From: Acidobacteriota bacterium
GTDB lineage: Bacteria; Acidobacteriota; Vicinamibacteria; Fen-336
Reading direction: 5' to 3'
DNA length: 5,498 nucleotides
NCBI GenBank assembly: GCA_003155335.1
Contig: PMCG01000261.1
Span: 4,862 to 10,359, forward strand
In this document: positions 1 to 5,498 of the stretch, piece after piece
How positions within the stretch are numbered: the first letter of the stretch is position 1
How the letters are laid out: every line of letters starts with the position of its first letter
The notes under the pieces: model-generated
Told to the model about the DNA's origin: nothing
The model's input: the letters and a program-made list of their open reading frames with translations, nothing else
Database searches by the model: none
Translations under genes and position numbers: made by a program

Positions 1-449
1 GACGCGGTGCGCGTTCCGCCGTCAGCCTGAAGGACGTCGCAGTCGATCCAAAGCGTGCGCTCGCCGAGGGCCTTGAGATCGACGATGGCGCGCAACGACC
101 GCCCGATCAAGCGCTGGATCTCGTGAGTGCGGCCCGACGCGTGGCCCCGTGTCGCCTCGCGTTGCGAGCGCTCGCTCGTGGCGCGCGGAAGCATGCCGTA
201 CTCGCTGGTGATCCAACCTTCGCCCTTCCCCTTGAGAAAGGGCGGGACGCGCTCCTCGACGCTCACGGTGCAGATGACGCGCGTGTCGCCGACCTCGATC
301 AGCGCCGAGCCCTCAGCATGCTTGCTGTAGCCGGGGGTGATCGTCACGGGGCGGAGCTGGTCTGGTGCGCGGCCGTCAGGACGGCTGCCGTCGGACTTGA
401 GCACGGCCGGATCGATCTGCAATTTGAAATCTCCGATGCGGAAAGTCAT
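1..449 (-). CDS. rph: Ribonuclease PH, N-terminal part (runs off the left edge)
   Basis: RNase PH is a phosphorolytic 3'-to-5' exoribonuclease that trims tRNA 3' ends using inorganic phosphate; it acts in the cytoplasm as a hexameric ring. The window holds 149 codons of a family usually about 240 residues long. Family blocks are plain: [14 protein letters not shown] (22-35), [17 protein letters not shown] (75-91), [13 protein letters not shown] (105-117) and [14 protein letters not shown] (136-149). R107 aligns with the phosphate-site Arg86 of the Bacillus subtilis enzyme, and T146/R147 with its Thr125/Arg126, so the phosphate-binding residues are present. Relative to that enzyme there is an extra N-terminus of about 21 residues. 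The ATG at 449-447 is favoured because it overlaps the upstream slt stop (ATGA) and has GAGGAG 12 bases before it. A GTG at codon 16 (404-402) would shorten the extension but has no visible ribosome site. Third gene of the leftward operon. The identification is firm; the C-terminal half is outside the window. Confidence 0.96.
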   Translation of the reverse strand, partial: MTFRIGDFKLQIDPAVLKSDGSRPDGRAPDQLRPVTITPGYSKHAEGSALIEVGDTRVICTVSVEERVPPFLKGKGEGWITSEYGMLPRATSERSQREATRGHASGRTHEIQRLIGRSLRAIVDLKALGERTLWIDCDVLQADGGTRTA

Positions 450-2635
450 GGCGTTTCAGAGCTCCTCGCCGTCGACGTTGGAGGAGCAAATGGATAGAGG
501 CGGCGGTAGTGGGCCTGATTCGCAAGAACGGTGGCCACGTAGTGCCGGGTCTCGAAGAAGGGGATGCTCTCGATGAAGTCCTCGGCCGAGATGTCGGGCT
601 GCGCTGCCGTCCAGGCATCGACGCGATTGGGGCCGGCATTGTATGCCGCCAGGGCGCGCTCCGGACGCTGGTTGTAGCGCGCGAGCAACTGCGCCAGGTA
701 GTAAGTGCCGAAGTCGAGATTGAGTGCCGGCTCGTGCAGATCGCGCGGGTGGAAGCGCAGCCCCCGCTCGCGAGCGATCTGGCGGCCCGTGAACGGCATG
801 ATCTGCATCAAGCCATGGGCGCCGGAGGAGCTGATCGCGTCGGCGTCGAAAGTCGATTCCTGGCAGACCAACGCGGCGACGAGCGTCGGATCGAGACTCT
901 TCGAGCGCGATGCGGCTTCGATCCCCTCGGCGAAGTCCAGCGGGTAGAGCAGTCGCCAGGCTTCAAGCGGCAGACTGTCGCCCGCAGAGCCGAGCCACCA
1001 CGGACACGCGCGTTTGAGCGCGACGATGGCAGGACGACGCCGGCCGCGCAGCGTCTCGATCCACGCGACCGTCGCCTGCGCTGTGGGCGAGGCTGTCTGC
1101 GAGCGCAACTCCTCGATGGCCTGTTCGTAGCGGCTCAGCAGGACGAGCTCGTTCACGCGAGTCCACAGCGGCGTGTTCCAGTCGCGCTCTGCCGGCCACA
1201 GCATCGGCGCATCCTCCTGAGCCTCGGCCGGGAGCGCTGCGCTGGGAGGAGTCGGCAAGCGTTGCGCCGCGTCTGCGGCCCGCATGCCGTGGTACGTGTG
1301 CTTGAAGCGTCGGGCACCTTCGGAGTAGAGGGCTGCTGCGCGTTCGGTCTGGCCAGCCTTCTCCCAAGCGCGGCCGGCCCAATAGAGGAACGCTGGGGTC
1401 TCGCGCGTCGCCGGCCAACGACGCGCCGCACGCTCCATGGCCTGCGCGCAAGCCTCGAAGTGGCCCTGGCGATAGTCGCCCCACGCGACGTGCCAGCTCG
1501 CCAGCCGCGCCCACGAGCCTTCCGGAAAGCCTGCGAGCAGCCGTTGGTAGTACGGCAGTGCGAGGTCGTGCTGTGCGTCTTTCTGGTAGTGGCGGGCCAG
1601 GGCGAGCAGAGCCTGCTCGGCCCACGGCGTCTCGGGGAACCGGCTCGCCACATCCTCGTAGCCTTTGGGATCGTCTCGCTCAGCGGCCCGCAGCCGGGCG
1701 CGCAGGAAGAGGGCCTGAGCCTCGTGCGGAGAACCTGCCGGCACCTTGGCCAACTCGAAGGCTGCGTCGCGCGCGCGGTGAACTGCTATCAGGGCGCGGC
1801 CCAGTGCCACCTGAAAGCGATCGCTGGCTTCACGCGGCAACGTGGGCCGCGGCAGCCGGCGCAACACCACGAGCGCATCACGCCCGAGATCGCCTTCGAT
1901 CAGCGCCTCGGCCTTCTCGATCTGGCGCAACGCGCGCTGCGCAGGCGTTCGCGGTGGCAGCAGCGCGGCCAGCGCCTCCAACTTCTGTGCCGCGTCGCGT
2001 GCTGCTTGTGAGGCAGGATACTCGCGGTCAAGCCGATCGAGCAGCGCCGCTGCGCCCGGGCGATCGCCGCGCGCCTCAAGCACGCGAGCCTCGGCGGCCA
2101 GAACGTCGCTGCTGTGCTCCGGGCAGGCGTCCAGGGCGCGCGTCAGAATCGCCTGGGCATCTTCGGCGCGGCCAGCCGCGAGGGACGACTCTCCCGCGCC
2201 CCGCAGCGCATCGCATGCGAGGGCGCCGTGCGGCTGCGCGTCGGCAGCGGCGAGGAATGCTTTGGCCGCCTCGCTGGCGCTGCCGGCCGCGTCGTGGACC
2301 TGGCCCAACGCATAGGCGGCATAGTCACTAAGCGCCGTGCGCGCGACGTCCGCGTGGTTGAGCGCGGCCACGGCCTCGTTCAACTGGCGCTCGCCGAGAA
2401 GGAGCCGCCCGGCTTCGATTTGGGCTAGGCCCGAAGCCGGCGTGCCCTGATGCGCGGCAGAGAAGGCTCGCAGCGCCGCGATGCGCGCGCGAGCGTTTCC
2501 GGAGGCGCTGTCCGCGAGCGTCTGCACCAGAAGCGTTTCTTCTGCATTCCGCGGCGCAGGCTGGTACCACTGCAGCGTTGTCGAGGCACCGAGACCCGGA
2601 ACGGCGAGTGCGAGTGCGAGTGGCAGACCGACCAC
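446..2635 (-). CDS. slt: Soluble lytic murein transglycosylase, Slt70 type (GH23), secreted
   Basis: Cleaves the MurNAc-GlcNAc bond of peptidoglycan in the periplasm, leaving 1,6-anhydro-muropeptides. A short hydrophobic signal peptide (1-17, rich in Leu-Ala, likely cut after GLGA) is followed by a long alpha-helical TPR-like superhelix (about 30-500). Within this, the stretch around [15 protein letters not shown] and the [14 protein letters not shown] segment resemble the Slt70 ring and linker region. The C-terminal SLT domain (about 575-715) has all the expected motifs: catalytic Glu593 in [17 protein letters not shown] (605-614), [10 protein letters not shown] (663-672) and [14 protein letters not shown] (687-700). 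The length of 729 residues is somewhat above E. coli Slt70. The start chosen is the GTG at 2635-2633, since it lies just after the upstream gene and begins the signal peptide. The n-region then lacks Lys/Arg and the GGAG is 13 bases away. An ATG at 2716-2714 would add a basic n-region but overlaps the upstream gene by 59 bases and lacks a ribosome site. The stop overlaps rph. Confidence 0.94.
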   Translation of the reverse strand: MVGLPLALALAVPGLGASTTLQWYQPAPRNAEETLLVQTLADSASGNARARIAALRAFSAAHQGTPASGLAQIEAGRLLLGERQLNEAVAALNHADVARTALSDYAAYALGQVHDAAGSASEAAKAFLAAADAQPHGALACDALRGAGESSLAAGRAEDAQAILTRALDACPEHSSDVLAAEARVLEARGDRPGAAALLDRLDREYPASQAARDAAQKLEALAALLPPRTPAQRALRQIEKAEALIEGDLGRDALVVLRRLPRPTLPREASDRFQVALGRALIAVHRARDAAFELAKVPAGSPHEAQALFLRARLRAAERDDPKGYEDVASRFPETPWAEQALLALARHYQKDAQHDLALPYYQRLLAGFPEGSWARLASWHVAWGDYRQGHFEACAQAMERAARRWPATRETPAFLYWAGRAWEKAGQTERAAALYSEGARRFKHTYHGMRAADAAQRLPTPPSAALPAEAQEDAPMLWPAERDWNTPLWTRVNELVLLSRYEQAIEELRSQTASPTAQATVAWIETLRGRRRPAIVALKRACPWWLGSAGDSLPLEAWRLLYPLDFAEGIEAASRSKSLDPTLVAALVCQESTFDADAISSSGAHGLMQIMPFTGRQIARERGLRFHPRDLHEPALNLDFGTYYLAQLLARYNQRPERALAAYNAGPNRVDAWTAAQPDISAEDFIESIPFFETRHYVATVLANQAHYRRLYPFAPPTSTARSSETP
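462..467 (-). promoter_or_regulatory. Shine-Dalgarno site of rph, inside slt
   Basis: GAGGAG on the minus strand lies 12 bases before the rph ATG and within the last codons of slt. The spacing is longer than usual. Together with the ATGA overlap, this suggests that ribosomes finishing slt help to start rph (translational coupling). That is an inference from layout. Confidence 0.5.
2604..2621 (-). repeat. Three perfect hexamer repeats in the slt signal peptide
   Basis: Three exact tandem copies of ACTCGC (minus strand; GCGAGT on plus) encode the alternating Leu-Ala core of the transglycosylase signal peptide. The unit is a multiple of three, so gain or loss of a copy would change the hydrophobic core by one Leu-Ala pair without shifting the frame. 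Confidence 0.8.
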
Positions 2636-2648
2636 GTGCGTGCAGTAG

Positions 2649-2654
2649 CTCCGG
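2649..2654 (-). promoter_or_regulatory. Shine-Dalgarno candidate for slt
   Basis: CCGGAG on the minus strand lies in the 22-base gap between the GAF gene stop (TAG, 2660-2658) and the proposed slt GTG start. Its GGAG core is 13 bases from the GTG, which is long. It is the only purine-rich site in the gap and supports starting here rather than inside the upstream gene. Confidence 0.4.
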
Positions 2655-2657
2655 CCG

Positions 2658-3866
2658 CTAGATAGGCCCGAGCGCGGACGCGTCGCCGCCGGCAAGGATG
2701 CGCACCAGTTCGTCATAGAAGTAGTTCGTGCTGTCACGGACCTGCGCCGGCACGCGGTCCGAGTACATCTGCCGGCCGCGCTCGATGTCGTCCTTGAGGG
2801 CTTCGTAGATGTTCTTCTGGCGCCGCCCGTCAAGGACCTTCTGCTCGTTGTAGAGCTTGATCTCGCTGACCACGAGCCGCGCGAAGCGCTTTGCGTCCTC
2901 GTGCGCCTTCTGGTCCTCGGGGCTCACCACTGGCGCTGCCGCACGGGGTGCTGGAGCAGCGGGCGCCGGCCGCGGTGTGGCTCCCATGCTGCCGCGGAAC
3001 ATCAGTGTCGCGCTGGCTTCATCGTCCGCGGTCACAGGCGCTGCCGCGGGTGGTGCCGCGGCGCGGATGGCTGCCGCCCGCTCCATCGTTGAGCCGCTGG
3101 TGATCCGCCCGGGGGCCGGGGCGGCTATCGACGGGGATGTGCCGGACTGCACGCCAGGCTTGGGCGCGAGCGAGAGGACATCGATCGTCCTGGCGGCGTA
3201 CATCACCAGAATCTCGATCAGCGCGGCAAGGCCGGCGGGTACCTCCTCTTCCTGGGTATCGCAGTAGAGAATGGCCGAGAGCTTGTCCCGCAGGATGAGT
3301 GGTACGGCCAGTACCCCTTGCGGATTCCCCGCGAGCCGGGCCAGCGCCTGTGCTGTGCCAGGGGAGTGAGTGACGTGGCCGCGCAGCGCGTGGCGCGAGT
3401 TCTGCACGATGCGAAAGACCGTGTCGGCGTTGAGCGGGATGTTGAGCTGTTTGATGAGCTCGGGCTGGTCGAAGCCGCGTCCATACCACCCGATGGCGCT
3501 CGTGCCCTTGACGATGAACATCGCCGCGCGCTCGATCTGGCCCGCGCTCTGCGTGACGAGATACGTCAGCACCTCGGAGAGGCTTGTGCCCTTGTCGATC
3601 TCCAAGAGCGACGCGCGAAGCTGTTCGCAGCCGGGACCGCTGGCGGTGGGCGGCTGTTGCTTCACGACCTCGTCCATGGCGTGACCGATCGCCGCTTCGT
3701 CGATGCGCTCGTCGTAGCGTGCGACCGTCTCTTGGAGCTTGTCCAGCGAACCCACCAGATCCGCCTGGTGTTGGGCGATGCTGCGCTGGATCTCGACGAC
3801 CCAGTTCGCCATCTGCTGGCTGACGAGCGCGAGCGTTCTTGCCTTGAGATCGTCCTGCAGGCTCAT
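2658..3866 (-). CDS. GAF-domain protein with coiled-coil N-terminus and charged helical C-terminal module
   Basis: A 402-residue cytoplasmic protein; no signal peptide or membrane segment is visible. Residues 1-72 are predicted helical and coiled-coil-like. Residues about 80-232 look like a GAF domain: LLEIDKGTSLSEVLTYLVTQ opens the first helix, followed by AAMFIVKG, a glycine/aromatic turn (WYGRGFD), GVLAVPLILRDKLSAILYCD (central strands) and a closing helix (LIEILVMYAARTIDVL). GAF domains bind small ligands or serve as dimerising sensor modules; the ligand here cannot be told. Residues 235-315 are an Ala/Pro-rich, low-complexity linker. Residues 316-402 form a compact charged helical module with ARLVVSEIKLYNEQKV (329-344), DIERGRQMYSDRVP (360-373) and YFYDELVRILAGGD (382-395). 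No kinase, cyclase, HTH or receiver domain is present, so output may be by protein contact. The ATG at 3866 has GAGGAAGAG directly before it. First gene of the leftward operon, 22 bases before slt. The GAF call is by pattern; the role is unknown. Confidence 0.88.
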   Translation of the reverse strand: MSLQDDLKARTLALVSQQMANWVVEIQRSIAQHQADLVGSLDKLQETVARYDERIDEAAIGHAMDEVVKQQPPTASGPGCEQLRASLLEIDKGTSLSEVLTYLVTQSAGQIERAAMFIVKGTSAIGWYGRGFDQPELIKQLNIPLNADTVFRIVQNSRHALRGHVTHSPGTAQALARLAGNPQGVLAVPLILRDKLSAILYCDTQEEEVPAGLAALIEILVMYAARTIDVLSLAPKPGVQSGTSPSIAAPAPGRITSGSTMERAAAIRAAAPPAAAPVTADDEASATLMFRGSMGATPRPAPAAPAPRAAAPVVSPEDQKAHEDAKRFARLVVSEIKLYNEQKVLDGRRQKNIYEALKDDIERGRQMYSDRVPAQVRDSTNYFYDELVRILAGGDASALGPI

Positions 3867-3875
3867 CTCTTCCTC
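3867..3875 (-). promoter_or_regulatory. Ribosome binding site of the GAF gene
   Basis: GAGGAAGAG on the minus strand immediately precedes the ATG. Its GAGG core is 5 bases from the start codon, which fixes the start. Confidence 0.6.
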
Positions 3876-3922
3876 GACCGGCCGTCGAAGCCTCGCTCTA
3901 GCCGTAAGTTACACGTCAATGC

Positions 3923-3952
3923 ATTATCCACGACTTGAAATGGCTCTGTCAA
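3923..3952 (-). promoter_or_regulatory. Sigma70-type promoter of the GAF-slt-rph operon
   Basis: On the minus strand a perfect -35 TTGACA (3952-3947) and a -10 GATAAT (3928-3923; five of six bases match TATAAT) are separated by 18 bases. Transcription would start near 3916, giving a leader of about 50 bases before the ATG at 3866. This is an unusually AT-rich spot in the window and the best promoter match seen. No other convincing promoter appears upstream of slt or rph, consistent with one operon. Confidence 0.72.
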
Positions 3953-3990
3953 CGGAATCCGAGCCGGTGCGCGCGGGTCAGGCCAGCCGT

Positions 3991-4019
3991 TTGGGCCGCC
4001 CTCGTTGTCGAGCCACAAT
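3991..4019 (+). promoter_or_regulatory. Candidate rightward promoter, nearly leaderless start of the glycosylase gene
   Basis: TTGGGC (3991-3996) and CACAAT (4014-4019) are exactly 17 bases apart. The -10 ends seven bases before the ATG at 4027, so transcription would begin at or next to the start codon. There is no Shine-Dalgarno sequence before this ATG, which fits a leaderless message. The -35 matches only three of six bases, so this is tentative. Confidence 0.35.
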
Positions 4020-4026
4020 CACTCCC

Positions 4027-4773
4027 ATGGTTGCCCGCGCCAGAATCCGCGGCGCGCACACGACGCGACGGACGCTGCTCGCGTTCTACCGACGCCTTCG
4101 CCAGGCTCACGGCCACGCGGGGTGGTGGCCTGGCGCGACGCCGTTCGAAGTCTGCCTGGGTGCGATCCTCACTCAGAACACGGCGTGGAGCAACGTCGAG
4201 AAGGCGCTGGCCGAGCTCGAGCGGCGGGGACTGTTGTCGTTCGAGCCGCTCGCTGCCCTCAGCGCCGAACAGATCGCGCCTTTGATCCGCTCCGCCGGAT
4301 ACTTCAACGTCAAGGCGCGGCGCCTCAAGGCGTTTCTGGACTTTCTGGGCCGAGAGTACGGCGGCCGGGTCGAGCCGATGCGTGCCGCAGAACCTGCCGC
4401 GCTGCGGCGCCAGCTGCTCGCCGTCAACGGCATCGGCCGCGAGACCGCAGACTCGATCGCGCTCTATGCGGCAGACAAGCCGCTCTTCGTTGTCGACGCC
4501 TACACACGGCGCATCGCGTCTCGGCTGGGATGGATCAGGGGCGACGAGGACTATGACGAGATCCAGGGCTGGTTCACGGCGCGACTCCCGCGTGACGTTG
4601 AGCTATACAACGACTACCACGCGCAGATCGTGCTGCTGGGGAAAAGCGTGTGCCGGCCCCGGCCACGCTGCGCAGTCTGTCTCCTCCTCCGGGTCTGTCC
4701 CCGCCGCGGCGTGCGGGCCGACGGCCGAGTGCCGGGCCGGGCTCGACTCGATCGGGCCAAGCGCCCCGCTTGA
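4027..4773 (+). CDS. Endonuclease III-related DNA glycosylase, MagIII/COG2231 type
   Basis: A base-excision repair glycosylase of the HhH-GPD superfamily, probably removing alkylated purines (3-methyladenine). Residues 39-60, PFEVCLGAILTQNTAWSNVE and on, match the start of this subfamily. The helix-hairpin-helix is LLAVNGIGRETADSIALYA (130-148), and the catalytic Asp is D157 in FVVDAYTRRI. E139 sits 18 residues before D157, exactly where E. coli endonuclease III has the Schiff-base Lys120 (Lys120-Asp138). A monofunctional glycosylase without AP-lyase activity is therefore expected. Cys209, 215, 218 and 224 (C-x5-C-x2-C-x5-C) could hold a [4Fe-4S] cluster, one residue tighter than the classical C-x6-C-x2-C-x5-C. 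An Arg-rich tail follows (225-248). The ATG at 4027 gives 248 residues, close to family size. In-frame ATGs at 3940 and 3919 would add non-conserved residues without a ribosome site. It is transcribed divergently from the GAF operon. The family is sure; the substrate is inferred. Confidence 0.92.
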   Translation: MVARARIRGAHTTRRTLLAFYRRLRQAHGHAGWWPGATPFEVCLGAILTQNTAWSNVEKALAELERRGLLSFEPLAALSAEQIAPLIRSAGYFNVKARRLKAFLDFLGREYGGRVEPMRAAEPAALRRQLLAVNGIGRETADSIALYAADKPLFVVDAYTRRIASRLGWIRGDEDYDEIQGWFTARLPRDVELYNDYHAQIVLLGKSVCRPRPRCAVCLLLRVCPRRGVRADGRVPGRARLDRAKRPA

Positions 4774-4867
4774 CGGGAGTCCTACCCGCCTGGCCTGCGG
4801 TGGGAGCGCTCTAAGACCGTGTTTCAGACCGAGCCGTGTCCGGAGCGCTTCTTGCACAGGCATCCAC

Positions 4868-4873
4868 GGGGAG
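4868..4873 (+). promoter_or_regulatory. Shine-Dalgarno site of the 57-residue gene
   Basis: GGGGAG with a 7-base spacer before the ATG at 4881 is close to ideal. It is the main reason to accept this short frame as a gene and to prefer the ATG over the in-frame GTG at 4836. Confidence 0.55.
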
Positions 4874-4880
4874 TGAAACC

Positions 4881-5054
4881 ATGCGGCGAAAACGAAACGA
4901 AGCCGCCCACAGGCGAGTCGCTCATCGACGATCGCGCCAGACGCCGTTGCCCGCCGGGGCGGCGCGCTGGCGCCGTTCCCTTCTCAGCCATCCACACTGG
5001 TGGGGCGCCCTGCTGAGCGCACTAGCGACGGCAGCGATCCTCGGGGTGGCTTGA
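4881..5054 (+). CDS. Small basic protein with one C-terminal hydrophobic segment, unknown function
   Basis: 57 residues, not recognised. The N-terminal half is strongly basic (MRRKRNEAAHRR and further Arg/His), then HPHWWGALLSALATAAILGV forms a single hydrophobic stretch reaching the C-terminus. That is compatible with a tail-anchored small membrane protein with its basic end in the cytoplasm. Support comes from an excellent ribosome site (GGGGAG, 7 bases) and from the next gene starting 16 bases after its stop, as in a two-gene operon. Against it, the first third uses several A-ending codons (CGA, AAA, GAA), less typical of the window, and short open frames are common in GC-rich DNA. No convincing promoter was found in the 107 bases before it (4774-4880), so it may share the glycosylase transcript or use a promoter I could not see. 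Real gene likely but unproven. Confidence 0.55.
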   Translation: MRRKRNEAAHRRVAHRRSRQTPLPAGAARWRRSLLSHPHWWGALLSALATAAILGVA

Positions 5055-5060
5055 GCTCGT

Positions 5061-5065
5061 GGAGG
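5061..5065 (+). promoter_or_regulatory. Shine-Dalgarno site that sets the start of the 119-residue gene
   Basis: GGAGG five bases before the ATG at 5071. This favours that ATG over the in-frame GTG at 5059 (which would contain the site) and over the ATG at 5080 (too far away). Confidence 0.65.
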
Positions 5066-5070
5066 CAGTC

Positions 5071-5430
5071 ATGGACGCGATGTGGCGTCTCGTCTTCATC
5101 GACGGCCGCGAGGTGGTGGCCCATTCGCCCACCTCGTTCTTCGAGGCACTGCGTCAGGGTGAGCCGAATGCGCCTGCCGACCTCGGGCGCTACCTCGATC
5201 TGCTGCGGAGCCGCGGCCAGATCGGCTTCGATGTCAACCTCGACGTGGGGCCGCCCGGAGCAGGGATCGATGCCCGCTGTGTGCACGCTCTCGCAAGCCT
5301 GCTCAGTCACGGCTGGGTGCGATCGCCTGCGCGAAACGTCCTTGTGGGCGGAGCACTTCTCGGCGAGGCGACAGAGACGCCCGACGCTTCGATGCCGTGG
5401 GCAATAGCCAGGGAGGCCGCGATCCGCTGA
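5071..5430 (+). CDS. Conserved-looking hypothetical protein, 119 residues, unknown function
   Basis: I do not recognise this protein. It reads like a small soluble alpha/beta domain. An opening strand, MWRLVFIDGREVVAHS (4-19), leads into a helix (TSFFEALRQG) and then a second helix, DLGRYLDLLRSRG (37-49). A strand follows (GFDVNLDVG, 52-60), then a helix ending DARCVHALASLLSHGWVR (67-84) and a less ordered tail. There is no signal peptide, membrane segment or catalytic motif I can name; a single Cys (C70) is present. Codon third positions are strongly G/C, as expected of a real gene here, and the Shine-Dalgarno site is strong. It follows the 57-residue small protein by 16 bases, so the two are probably co-transcribed and possibly partners. 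The reverse-strand frame across it is a GC-rich shadow. Confidence 0.82.
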   Translation: MDAMWRLVFIDGREVVAHSPTSFFEALRQGEPNAPADLGRYLDLLRSRGQIGFDVNLDVGPPGAGIDARCVHALASLLSHGWVRSPARNVLVGGALLGEATETPDASMPWAIAREAAIR

Positions 5431-5460
5431 CGTCCCGTTGCTGGGCGAGACACGCACTCG

Positions 5461-5492
5461 TAGCGCATTGACGTGCCGACAATCGAGCGCTA
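5461..5492. repeat. 6-base inverted repeat framing a promoter-like element
   Basis: TAGCGC (5461-5466) and GCGCTA (5487-5492) are perfect inverted copies separated by 20 bases. They overlap the edges of the promoter candidate at 5468-5496, so they could be an operator or a chance match. There is no T-tract after it, so it is not a usual terminator. Confidence 0.3.
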
Positions 5493-5496
5493 GCCT
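5468..5496 (+). promoter_or_regulatory. Candidate promoter for a gene beyond the right edge
   Basis: TTGACG (5468-5473; five of six to TTGACA) and TAGCCT (5491-5496; T, A and final T match) are 17 bases apart. The element lies in the non-coding stretch after the 119-residue gene. Any gene it drives is outside the window. Confidence 0.35.
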
Positions 5497-5498
5497 TC

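Noticed and set aside
509..2011. A 500-codon plus-strand open frame opposite slt
   Set aside because: It lies wholly antisense to a clearly recognised transglycosylase, has no family resemblance and an erratic Arg/Ala/Gln-rich composition. It is a typical shadow frame in GC-rich DNA.
2636..2833. Upstream extension of the slt frame to an ATG at 2833 (795 residues)
   Set aside because: The added 66 residues are an out-of-frame reading of the end of the GAF gene, rich in Arg/Thr/Ser, and would bury the signal peptide. The GTG at 2635 fits better.
3019..3489. Alternative minus-strand frame inside the GAF gene (156 codons)
   Set aside because: It is Arg/Pro/His-rich and out of frame with a well-supported gene. 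It is a shadow.
3739..4026. Upstream extension of the glycosylase frame toward 3739
   Set aside because: It would overlap the divergent GAF gene and its promoter. The extra residues are not family-like, and the conserved part begins right after the ATG at 4027.
4785..4804. Hairpin after the glycosylase gene (CCCGCC, 8-base loop, GGTGGG) as a terminator
   Set aside because: The stem is only six pairs with one G-U, and no T-rich run follows, so an intrinsic terminator cannot be supported.
4802..4849. Two copies of GGAGCGCT about 40 bases apart (near 4803 and 4842) as binding sites
   Set aside because: Eight-base repeats containing a palindromic AGCGCT are expected by chance in such GC-rich sequence, and nothing else points to a site.
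4984..5457. A 157-codon minus-strand frame opposite the 119-residue gene
   Set aside because: No ribosome site or recognisable motif. The plus-strand gene has a strong Shine-Dalgarno sequence and a more protein-like composition.

Overview
GC-rich bacterial DNA (about two thirds G+C by eye, coding third positions mostly G or C). It carries two divergent gene groups separated by a 160-base intergenic region. A secreted lytic transglycosylase implies a peptidoglycan-containing, probably diderm bacterium. The gene content and the style of the GAF-domain protein suggest Acidobacteriota, or less likely a Myxococcota/deltaproteobacterial lineage. This placement is an inference; there is no rRNA or marker gene here to settle it.

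Left part (1-3952, minus strand): a compact three-gene operon transcribed right to left. A good sigma70-type promoter (exact TTGACA, 18-base spacer, GATAAT; 3923-3952) precedes a 402-residue protein with an N-terminal coiled coil, a GAF-like domain, an Ala/Pro-rich linker and a charged helical tail. After 22 bases comes a 729-residue Slt70-type soluble lytic transglycosylase. Its stop overlaps the start of rph (RNase PH) in an ATGA junction, and rph runs off the left edge with about half the gene present. The operon therefore joins a possible sensory protein, cell-wall turnover and RNA 3'-end processing. The grouping is clear from the sequence; a functional link between the three is not shown.

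Middle (3867-4026): a divergent intergenic region with the strong leftward promoter and a weaker rightward promoter candidate that would give a nearly leaderless transcript.

Right part (4027-5498, plus strand): an endonuclease III-superfamily DNA glycosylase of the MagIII/COG2231 type (helix-hairpin-helix, catalytic Asp, Glu in place of the lyase Lys, four Cys). Then follow a 107-base gap, a 57-codon basic small protein with a hydrophobic C-terminus, and a 119-codon protein of unknown function. The last two are 16 bases apart, and each has a strong Shine-Dalgarno sequence. The last 68 bases hold no gene but contain a promoter-like element framed by a 6-base inverted repeat at the window edge.

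I see no mobile element, CRISPR array, tRNA or rRNA. Most of the window is ordinary chromosomal housekeeping sequence. The least explained parts are the GAF protein's C-terminal module and the small membrane/unknown gene pair at the right end.
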